A stretch of 64,000 nucleotides of DNA, taken from Uranotaenia lowii. Taxonomy: Eukaryota > Arthropoda > Insecta > Diptera > Culicidae. Every line of letters begins with the position of its first letter. Position 1 is the first letter of the stretch. Location of the stretch: assembly GCF_029784155.1 (NCBI RefSeq), contig NC_073691.1:20240006-20304005 (forward strand), given 5' to 3'. Below the pieces are notes generated by a model. It did no database searches, was not told where the DNA came from, and worked only from the letters and a program-made list of their open reading frames with translations. The position numbers and the translations under genes were made by a program. This document shows, in pieces, positions 27,201-39,200 of this stretch.

Positions 27201-30200
27201 TCGGCGCTAGTGTGCAAAGTTTGGCATCATGCGCAGTGCATTATAACCAAAAATAATCAAAATCGCATCACAACGGACATCGAAACCAAACAAATGTCCC
27301 ACCGTCCGCGTGCTTATGAACAGGAACACTGTGAATGAGAAGACACGTTCCCAAAACAAAGATAACAACGACAAGAGCACGAGACGACAACACACAACCA
27401 GGAACACTTGAATCAACTTTTGGCTTCTGTTTTGCTCCGGCCATCCGTAAATGTAACAGTCTGTCTCGGTCGTTGTCGGTTTACACGTGACCGTTCGGCT
27501 CTGAAGCACGCGGTCCTTCGGCCAGTGTTCGGCTCCCGCGAAACCGATGATGGTTGTCGATGATGATTATCGATTTTTCCAAGTTTTTGCTGATGATAGT
27601 GTGTGGGTCAATTGTGTCGCGGCGTTGAAGATGGCAAGACGCTAAAACAATCTAGGAGTGAATTGTCTAGCTTTTTGTTTTATCTCGTCAATGGAAAAAC
27701 CTGTGATCCCCGGGATGGCTGTAGTTAAGTCGATTGTTTGAAAAAGATAAGTGGGACCGGAAGTCGAGAATCCGGTTGGTTATTGCCAACTTTTCGCAGT
27801 TCCGGTTCAGGATAATCTAATTATACTAGGTGTGGTGCATTGCAGTTTTTTTGTCGCAGCTGTGTAGTAGGCCACGCTGATGGTGTTACCATATTTTAGC
27901 GGGTTATAGCTTCCGATTCCTGTTGTCAAGGGTTAAAGGCTGCCGAAAATGTCCTGGAACTTCAGGGAAATTCCCAAATCGGGTGCCGAACGTGCCTTGG
28001 ATGCGTGTGATTACTTTGTTGATGAGGTCATTGAACCGTGGAAAATTCCAGGTAGGTTATCAAGCTTGTTTTCAACGAGGGGTCATAAATGAAAATCATA
28101 CATCTAGACAAACATTAGCTAACTATTGACCAAACCAGAATAAACGTTGGAGACAAAAGTTGGCACATTTCTACAACAAGTGGTACAGTTTCATACGATT
28201 AAGTTCTATCGATTTTTCCTCGTCCCAAAATGGCCAGTTAAGGATGTCTGCCAACTCGTAAGGTTTGTGTGGGTGCTCTGCTACTGGTGTGTGTTTCCTT
28301 TTTTTCTGGAGCGTGGGATGAGATTGGCTCCGACTAGCTGCGGATAACTTTGGCTCGGTGGGGCTTCAGCGTCGTCATGCTTTGTCGCTCATAAACAACC
28401 GATGATAGATAGGAGCGGCTCGTTCCGAATAATGAAACTCTAAAAAGTGCAGCTCAAACTTGTAACAACTCGTTGGTCTGACCAAAGTGCACTTTTATTT
28501 TCAGCACCCCATCTGAACGACATCATGCTCAAAACGAAAGGGGTGAAGTAATCTCGGTTTTTGGAAAAACTATAAATCTTCACCCCTTCGGTTTTTTATC
28601 TCTTCTGTGATGATGCTTTGTGATGATTCAATAACCGCTAATTAACTGGCGCTTTATGCGATTTGTGCGAGAAAGGTGTTATGGCGCGAATGCAATCCGT
28701 AATGCGGCATTGTGATGTTCATTTTCGGTGCTTGCTTTGATCATGACTGAGTTTTTTCATCTCTTCTTTTTGACTGCGAAACCATCTGGGTTAGTTACCA
28801 TATGGGTGTCTTGATTGAACAGCTCTAACAAATTGATTGTATCTGATTGATCTCAATTTAAAAATGTAAGTTAGACGAAAAAAAAGTTGAAGCATTAAGC
28901 TCTTGGTTTTTTGCCCTGCATTTTTAAGTTGTTGTAGGTGTCATTCTAAACCTTGTCTCCCAGAAGCACACAAATCAATCATTCTTGAAAAGCTTCTATT
29001 CGGAACGACATATTAACCCTATACCTGAAGCAGGTATGTTTGTATGTGGGTATCTACCATTGAGTAGAATTGTTCACGCTTGATTGAATTTTTGTGGGTG
29101 CGCGATCGCAACGTTCGGCATCTGGTTGTGAACAACAGACGGACAGGTGGATACTGAAACTTGAAGCGAACCTCTCTGAGGACCGGCAGTCAACCGCATA
29201 AACCGCAATTAAAATCCGATCCGGCTTCTGGTTGTCTTCCTCCCGTCGTAGCCGTCGGTTGAAGTAAGTGGGCCAGGGTAACAAATTTATTAGGTTTGCA
29301 AAAAAAACGGGTATAGAATATCAAATTTCTGTCAGTCAATGCGTCACACAAAATGTTAGAATTGATGCCTCTAACAGACGTACATAGGTGAAGACAGACT
29401 TGAGATCGTTTTTTAATGAGTGACGAGTCCAATTGACAATTAAACATGAACAAATTTTTTTTTCCTTCATCCGGACTTTTCCGCATAGAACTCGAAAAAT
29501 TCTCGAAGCTTACAGAGAACTCAGAACAGAAGACATAAACTTCAAATTTCTGCAGGTTCGACAAGCGCAATATCCTCGGACACTGGTTAGCGCGCTCACC
29601 CTATTCATAGTCATAGAATTCAACGCAGGTTTCAGAAACTGTATAAGTTCAATTCTTTTTTTTTTTTTTGAGATTTCAAACCGGTGGGACAAGTTTAACA
29701 GTTTAATCATGCCGCCTCTTATTGCAATAGCGATCGCTAGTGATACCAGCTATCGTTTCAGTTTCATCACCTTGATGTGATTCTCTAAAATTCCTATCCA
29801 GTCTATCAGATTCCAAAGGTTTGAAGATTTCTTGATTCGACAAAATTAGTTTGATGTCAAATGTGTAATGTCCAAAACAAACTAAGTATGATCCGTAATC
29901 ACGGGAAACCGTGCGATAAAAACGGGCTCATTTCGACACATCAGGTTTCAGAGAGACCTCAGTTCTGATATATGAGACATGATAGCTGAGATGTCTTAGG
30001 GCTCTTTTTGAGGATTGTATCCTATTTACCCGAAAACGTTTGCCCAGAATGAATTTTCCCCAGAATAACAAATACCCGAGATCAAACCCCAGAATGAACC
30101 ATTTCCCAGAAAAAAATCCCCAGAATGCACCATTTACCAGAAATTTGTTTCCCAGAATTTTTTCCCCAGAATGGAACATTCTGATAATTTTTTTTTCTAG

Positions 30201-33200
30201 GAAATGGTTCATTCTGGGGAAAAAAAATCTGGGAAATGGTGCATTCTGGGAAAAAAAATTCTGGAAAAGTGGATTTCTGGTGATTGAAATTCGGGTGATT
30301 TTTCATTCTGGGCAATGGTTTTCGGGAAAATGGAGTACAACCCTTTTTAAGACCTGATACATATTGTCGATAAATCCCTTCTAACATGAAACGGCAGGCA
30401 TGAGACTCTAGAACTTCAACTCCACTTCGTAATAATTCCGAACAATCATGCGCCGGAACATTCCAGGCGCTATATCAAGTCCAAACGGGAGGCTTATATT
30501 TTCCATTTTGATAAGTGCAGTGTGGAATTGTTCTTACTTCGTTTTCAATGCGTTCCTTGTTTCTGGCAAGCTGCAGGCTAGTCCGAAGATACACTACTCA
30601 GGATTTTTTATGGTATTGTACAAAATCCTTTCGCAAATGAATTTCATGTATTCTTCCCATTTTCCCACTCAGCTCAAAAATAATAACAACCGGCTTCAAT
30701 CGCATGTTTTATGCTTGATCGACATCTAGAATCAAAAAAAAAATTGAATGTGATTACTTATTAAATTAAGAGTTCTGTTCATCGAACATTCTTGAAGACT
30801 TTCGCAAATATTTAGTCGATTGACACTGCAAAAAACCTTTACATATCCGTATATACACGATTTATGTTAGTAAGAAGTTTTTAAGGCCGTTAAAACTTTT
30901 GCAGCGTTACTAAAGTTCAAAGTGGAAGCACCAAGCCACCTGTTCTCAATATGAGAGATGTCCTTATTGACAAGAGCTTTTCTTTTTTAGACACCCGAGA
31001 GCAGATCCGCTCCCAGAAACACAAAAACCTCCGGGAAGCGGTTACCTCCTCGGATGAGACGCTGGTACAGCTACTGTTGGACAGCATCGGTCCGGAGCGG
31101 GAGATCATAGTCAACATGGCTCCTGGCGGTGCCAACACACTTCTGTTCATGTGAGTTGTCGGCTATTTTTTTTTAGATAGAACTGATTTTTAACTACAAA
31201 ATCCTGTTGTAGAGCTGCTCAAAATGGTTCGGAGCGGATTGTTCAACTGCTGCTGGATGCCGGAGCCGATGGTAGAGCTCATGCGGTGACCCGTTACTCG
31301 CCCCTGTACACGGCCGTCCATAATGGTCACACCAAGGTAGCCGGCATGTTGCTACAGCGCTTCGGAGAACTGGTACAGCAATTGACGGTGGAAAAGTGGC
31401 TTCCCTTTCATGCCGCATGTATCAACGGACACTGTTCGGTGGTGGAACTGCTGATCAACCACAGCTATCCAGAGGAATTACTTAGTTCCTACAGGTATAC
31501 TTACTTGAAAAAAAAAAGTCATATTGCATTTAAAATTGTCTCTATTATTTTGGATTATGTTTCATTAGAAAATACATGGGTTTTCATTGGTTTCGTTCGA
31601 TTTTCTCTTATGTTTACCATTGTCCATTGGCACCATCCACATTCCACAATCCGCACTAATGCACTAACCATCCACCTACCTAACATAGTAGCAATAAATG
31701 GCCCCATTGCAGAGATCCTAGTGGGGAGCTGGAGTGGCGACTTGCCTTCGATCCGAACACCCAGGATGTAACCGGTCAGACGGCTCTCTACGTGAGCTGT
31801 TTGCTCGGGAACCGACAGCTGGTAGAACTGCTCCTTAACTGGAAGGTCAAAGCCGTTCGACACAGCCTAACAGATGAGGGAGGTGGAGACACGGCATTGC
31901 GTCAACATATGAACGATCCCACTGCTCCTTCTAGTAACCCGTTGAGTCCAGCGAATCGGAGGATATCATTCGGTATTCAGTCGATCATGTCCCGCTTAAG
32001 CTTAGGACGAGATCATGGCGATGACCGAGACGAAAATGTAGAGCTGCGGTGTCCTTTGGATTTGAACATTTTGTGTGGTGCAGCTCGAGAGACTGCTCTG
32101 TTAGCAGCTGTTCGAGGAGGGTTTATAGACGTTGTAACACTTTTGCTGCAGAATGGAGCAGATCCAAACGTTGTAGCGCGTGCCGTTGAAGACCAGAATG
32201 ATCCGAAGTAAGTACCTTTTCTGAACTAAAAATTGAGAAAAGTTTTCACAGCTTGAATTTTTTAGGGCCTCGGATGAGATTTACGGATTCTCCAATATCC
32301 CGCTGGCAGAGGCAACCCGTCAAAAGTCACTAGCCATGGTAGATCTGCTACTCAAATACGGTGCCAAAGATGATCAGTCTGCTGCTCTAAGCATAGCTAT
32401 ACAAAATTCGGACGAACAAATTGTGTGCCGATTGTTGTCGATCAAGGCTCACGCTGACCCGGACTATAAAATCAATAAGAAGGTCTTTGCTCAAGAGGCA
32501 GAGTACAGCACATTCCCATTGGTGGGAAGCTTCACCTATAGCTCCTTGTTCCCGAGTACCGCGACCATGGTTAACTGGCACAGCAACAACTGTCGGTTGT
32601 CCACCGTAAAAATGTCCTGGTTGAGCGAAGCCGTTCTTCAGTGCAACCCTAAGCTCAAAGGTCATCCACGCTGTAATCAACTTGCTTTGGGAGCTCTAAC
32701 ACGGATCGACATATCTCACAATTGCTTGACTCATCTTCCACCTGAAATATTCTCCCTTGGTAGTCTCCGATACCTAAATGCTGCGCAAAATAAAATCGAA
32801 CGTATTCCGCTACCGGAAGATATCGATCCCGACTTTCACTATCACTCACAAAAACGAAGACCGTCAAAATCGGCCGTTCTCGAGTACCTCTGTCCGGTAC
32901 TCGAAGAACTTTACCTACAAGATAATCGCTTGGAAAACGTTCCATCCCGCTTGTTCCTTCTACCTAGTCTCACTATATTAGATGTATCGAATAACAAACT
33001 GCAGGATCTTCCCTTCGAGCTGTGGAAGTCTCCCAAGCTCAAAGAGCTAAACGTCGCTTTCAACTTCCTGAAAGATCTTCCCTCACTTCCTAACATCACT
33101 GAAATGGCCGGAGAAGCTATTGAACCTCCTTCGCCGGTAACGGAAGCTTGCTTGTACCACGCCTATTCCTACGAGGACGGCCATGACTCGCTCACCCGTA

Positions 33201-36200
33201 ACCGACACGTAGCAAGCCTGGAAATCGTTAAGCATCACATCTGGTCCAAATCCCTGGAGGTCACCGACCAAGAACTTCGATTACCAGATTCCAAAAACGA
33301 CAACACCGTATCGCAGCTTAGCAGTCTTAACCTTGCCAATAACCTGTTTACCAGTATTCCACTTGCTTTGCCCTGCCTTGCCGTGAACCTGACCCGCCTA
33401 AACATGTCCTACAATAGTCTACGGTCGATGGGTCACGTTACCAGCTATCCAGCATCGCTCAAACAACTTGACCTGGGTCACAACGAAATCAGCTGTTGGC
33501 CAAGTCTACCACGCATAGCTGCTTCGGACCCACATCTAATGTGCTATAATCCACAGGAACCGAAGAAAAATGGATCGAAGAATTCGGTGACTAGTAGTGG
33601 AAGTGTTGGTAGTACACCGTATACCAATGAAGTTACTGTTGTGAAGTCCTCGACCAGTTCCAGTAACATAACTTCGTTACGGACTGCAGTGCTGAAGAGC
33701 GTTTGCGTCCATCGGAGGCATTTGAGGTTAGAGTCACTGCGAACACTAGTTCTGGCAGACAACTCCCTGAACCGTATTCAGTTATCGACTGATGATGTAA
33801 CTACGCTTGGGGAATCTGAAGACGCCGAGTGGAGCTTGATTGGGGTTGCTAAGTCCCGGTTGATTTTCCCCAATCTCTCGATGCTGGATATAAGCAACAA
33901 TTCGCTGAAAGAAATACCACCCTCGATTCATGAGCTAACTAATTTGAGCGTGTTGAATATCAGTGGTAATATGGACGTTACCGAGTTGCCACCGCACATG
34001 GGTTTGCTGTCCAGGTTGTGGAATTTGAATACCCGAGGCTGTTCGCTTCAGGACCCTTTGCGATCAATGATCGATAGTAAGAAGTACAAAACGATGGACA
34101 TTATCGGATATTTGAAATCAGTTTACGAAGACGCCAGGCCTTACGCTAGAATGAAGTTGATGGTGGTTGGAGTTCAGGGCATCGGGAAAACTAGTTTGTT
34201 GGATCATCTGAGGAACGAAGGTCCCACCCGAAACAAAAAGCAGGTTGATCATTGGGCTAAGCGCATGGGTCATAAAAATATCAACACCAAGACTAGTCGT
34301 GGTATCAACATGTCTACGGTGGGCGTCGATATCGGTGATTGGGTTTGTGAGAAAAAGATTCGTGGTCATTCATCGCATGGACCGGTAGTGTTTCGAACGT
34401 GGGATTTCGGTGGGCAGAAAGAGTACTACGCAACGCACCAGTATTTCCTATCGAAGAGAAGTTTGTATTTGGTTTTGTGGCGGATAATCGATGGTAGGAA
34501 GGGATTAGCTGAAGTTTTACAGTGGCTTGGTAACATCCAAGCTAGGGCACCCAACTCACCGGTGATCATCGTTGGAACACATTACGATGCCGTCGGAGAA
34601 ACTCTGCCAGCGAAGAAGGCTGAAGAGCTGCAGCAAATCATAAGAGACCGCTTTATAGCTGTTTCAGATGCGGAAAAAATCGGACTACCAAGAGTTCTGG
34701 ACTCAATAGAAGTCAGCTGCAAAACCGGTCACAATATCAAGCTTCTAGCGAATTTAGTTTATGACACGGCATTTTCCTTGAGGCCACCAGGTTGTAAAGA
34801 ACCACTACTTTACCAAAGAGTTCCTGCCAGTTATCTCGCGCTGGAAGACGTCGTTAGCACGATTGCTTCCTCATTGAGACAGTTCGGAGCAGATCCGGTG
34901 CTGGATGCGGAGCGCTATCGACAGATGGTGACCCAGGAAATGCACTTGCGAGGGTTCAAAGGGTTCCGCGATTGGTCCGAACTGAACCAAGCTACAATGT
35001 TCCTACACGACAACGGGGTGCTGCTGCACTATGATGATGCTACACTTCGGGATCTTTATTTCCTAGATCCGCAGTGGCTCTGCGATATGTTGGCCCATGT
35101 GGTTACTGTTCGAGAGATCAATCCGTTTGCAAGGACAGGAGTTATGAAGATCGACGACCTACAGCATGTCTTCAAGAGTTCTTGCCTGGGTACTAACGAC
35201 AACAGAAGGTAACAATACAATTGAAGCTTTGCAAAGGCTATTTAATCCTAACTGATAATCTCCATTTTTTTCTTTTTCCAGTTACATTGTAAGTCTGTTG
35301 AATAAATTTGAGGTAGCCCTTTCGTGGGACGCTCGTACCCTACTGATACCATCTTTGCTTCCTTTGGAGGAAGATTGCACCGCAGAACGAGCTGTGACGG
35401 TCAAGGTAAATATTTTCTCTCTCTCGTTCTGATCAAGGTAATAATAAATTGGTAATTTTCAGATCGCCACACGATCTAAGGGTTGGGTCATGCGATCTCG
35501 TCACAACCCCATCAACACAAGCTTTCCTTTGTACGAGCCGGCCTCTTCCGAACCACAAACTCCAGTGCTAAACAATGCCTGTGACATACAAACTCTGCCC
35601 CGCCAGGAACAGTCCATATCCCGTCTGCTGCTAATGTCTTACTTCCCCTCGGGCTTTTGGTCTCGACTGATAACTCGAGTTCTTGCCGACGATCAGGTTG
35701 TGGAAGCAATTCGTAGCCTGTATCCGCTACCGAAAGAGTTTGCATCCGATCCAGATATCAATCAGTTACTAAACCTGTCGTCTCACTGGGCCGTTTGGCA
35801 AACGGGACTTGCGCTGTACTACGGCTCAACGTTGGTGTTCAAAATGAGGGAGATCTCGGTAACTTGCCCCACTTGTCCGTATCGTAATCCCATGAATCGG
35901 TTCAAGTTAAAACAAGACGGGGTGTGGTGTGACATCGATCTCACGTCGACCTCGATCCTGGAAATTTTCTTCCCGTTCAACGCGCTAAAGGTGAGGAAAT
36001 TGGACGAAATGGGTGCGGAGTTGAGTTCGTTCGAAATCGAAGCCAGTGTTCAGTGTGTTACGCAGCTGTTGGCCCTTAGCGTTGACCACATCGATTTACT
36101 GCTGGAAGATTGGTACCCAACTTTGGGAACCAGATTCGTGCATACTTCGGAGGGCCGTTTTCTGGTGACCCGATTAGTGCCGTGTCCTAAATGTCTACGC

Positions 36201-39200
36201 GATTGCGAAGAGAGGCACGTTCCGAATTTCCCATCACAGGTGAAACCAAACAATGCAGGAATGCAAGGAGGTCAACGACCAACTCTCCACAAACGGCTAA
36301 GCGTCGATAGGAGATCGGAGTTTGGAGAACCTAGTGGACTTAACGAACTCCCTGGGATTCTGAATGATCTAGTTCAGACAAGGAAATCCCAGGACTCCGT
36401 CGGTTGGTCCGACTGTGATTCGGGAGTCGGTCAAGAGTCGGCCGATAGTTCCCGGGCAACTTCTATCGAGGGACATCCCCTGGTTAATGCGGGGGATATG
36501 CCCGGACCACCGAGTTATTCGTGGATGGTTGAAGAGTGCATTTTGGCGGCTTACGATAAGAAATCCGTAGACTGTCCTATTCATGGGGAAATCGAACTCA
36601 GCAGAATTACTCCGGATGTGGTAAGTTGGAAACTTAACGATTTTTTTTTTTTGCGAATGTACTAATCACTACTCCGCTTTGTAGAACTTCATGGATCTAT
36701 CCGAGAGTTACCTGATCCGTTCGGAGAACATCACCCGGGGACCGCTGCTGGGACGAGGTGCGTTCGGCTTTGTGTTCAAAGCGACCTGCAAAACTCGCGG
36801 TTCCAGAGCGGTGATTCCGGTGGCGATGAAGATGCTGCAGCCGGTAGCGCCGGGTCCGAGGGCACGCCAAAGTGCCATCATAGCGTACAAAGCGGCTTTG
36901 GGCAAGTGGGAACGGGATCCGCTGCAACATTCGTGCAAGGCTTACTGTACCGCACGGCAGGAATTGGCAGTGTTGCTGACCCTAAGACATCCGAATATTG
37001 TGCCGCTGATTGGTGTTTGTACGCAACCTCTGGCCTTGGTGCTGGATTTGGCTCCAAAGGGAGCGTTGGATGCAGTTTTGCGGCACTTTAGGCGTAGTGG
37101 TGCACGGATTGGTTCCTATTGTTTCCAGTCACTGGTGCTGCAGGCTGCTAAGGCGATGGAGTATCTCCACCGGCGGAGAGTCATCTATCGGGACCTGAAG
37201 GCGGAGAACATTTTGGTTTGGGAGTTCCCGGAACCGCATGCGTAAGTGACTACCTCCACGTAATAACATTTTTAGGACTGACGACTTTCCTCAAACCTGA
37301 CGATCTTCCGCAAACCTGACCTTTTTCCCAAGCTTCAAAGACCTTTCTCAGGTTCAAAGATCTTCCCCAGACCCAAAGACCTTCTTCAGACCTAAATATT
37401 CTACTTAGACCTCAAGACATTCATCAGGTCCAAAGACCTTATTCATCAGGCCCAAAAATCTAATTCAGGCCCAAAGACCATCTAACAGACTTTACTCAGG
37501 CCCAAAGGCCATACTCAGATCTTAAGACCTTCCTTATGTCCAAAAACCTTCCTCAGGTACAAAGATTCTTGTCAGGCCCAAGGACAATACTCAGGCCCAA
37601 AAAACTTACTCGAGTCCAAAGCCCTTTCTCAGGCCAAAAGACCTTCCTCAGCCCCAAAGCCCTTTTTCAGGCCAAAAGACCTACCTAAGTCCCAATGGCC
37701 TTCTCAGGCCCAAAAATTTTCTAAAGCCCAAAAACCTTCAGGTCCAAAGACTTTTCTTAAGCCCAAAGATGTTTCTCAGAACCAAAGGCCTTCCTCAGGC
37801 TCCAAGACCTTCCTCAAGACCAATCACCCTCCTTAAGGCCCAAAGAGCTTCCTCAGACCCGAATACGTTTCTCAGGCTCGAAGACCTTGTTAAGGCCCGA
37901 AGACCTGTCTCAGGCCAAAAGTCATCCCTCAGGCCCGAACATCTTCCACAAGACCTTCTTTAGGTCCAAAGACTTTCCTTAGATCCGAGTACCTCACTCA
38001 GATCCGAATACCTTACTCAGGCCCAAAGACTTTACTCAGACCCAAAGATCTTACTCAGGTTCAAAGACCTATCTAAGGCTCAACAAAATTGCTCAGGGCC
38101 GATAACCTTTTTCAGGACCAAAGACCTTTATTTGTTATTTATTAGTCTATAAACTCTATAACCAAATTCCTAAATCTAAATCTTTTTTTTTCTCTCAACA
38201 GCGACGACCACCCAACGAATGCGGTTCACATCAAGGTGGCCGATTACGGCATCAGCCGCATAACGCTGCCGTCCGGTTCCAAAGGCTTCGGGGGTACCGA
38301 AGGTTTTATGGCGCCGGAAATTATGCGGCACAACGGGGAAGAAGAGTACACCGAGAAGGTCGATTGTTTCTCATTTGGGATGTTCCTGTACGAGTTGATT
38401 GCTCTGCGGCAACCCTTCGAAGGTCACGAAGCGGTGAAGGAATGTATTTTGGAGGGAGGACGACCTGTGTTAACCCAACGAGAAACGCACTTTCCTTCGT
38501 ACTGTTTGGATTTGATGGTGCTGTGCTGGGATCAGCAGCCTAAAGTGCGACCTTCGGCGAGTCAGATTGTGTCGATTGCTAGTGCTCCAGAGTTTACTCA
38601 TTTGGTGGATGTGATGTCGTTAAACCATGCCGGTTATACGATTGATGGAATTGCGTATCCGATTGCTGGGGTCGATGACGAGACGGTGATATCCGGTCAT
38701 GAATTGTGGTTGCCGTGTTCCAACTCAAGGATCGACATTCTGCTGGGATCCATCAAGGGATGGCAGCAGTACCATCGGATTCTGTGTCCTCAGATATCAA
38801 CACCGGTGAAGAATGCCAATTCCGGTGGGTATCATTCGCAGCCTGCGACTCCTCATCAAGTTCGACAAATTAAACTGACTGCGGCCTGCATCGTGGAGAA
38901 GGCAGTTTGGGTCGGTGATGCTGAAGGAAATATTTATGCTTTCAACGCTTCGGATTGTGGTCATCAGTTCTCATACGCACTTGAACCTGCCCAGCCCTGC
39001 CCGGTAGTTGCGATCGTATATTTGAAGCGATTCAACCGAGTTGCTGCTGGACTGGAGAACGGACGTTTGTTTTTGATCGACTCAACCTTGATGCCCAGTA
39101 GTTCGGTTTCGGGTGAGGGTAGCTTTGTGCTTTCGGAACTCGGTTCTGGCGAACGATTGTTCGCGGTTTGTCCGTTGTGGAAGAACGAGAACGATTGTGA

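Noticed and set aside
27156..27338. 60-codon open frame upstream of the alternative Lrrk exon
   Set aside because: No family resemblance and no donor in useful phase; treated as intron or leader.
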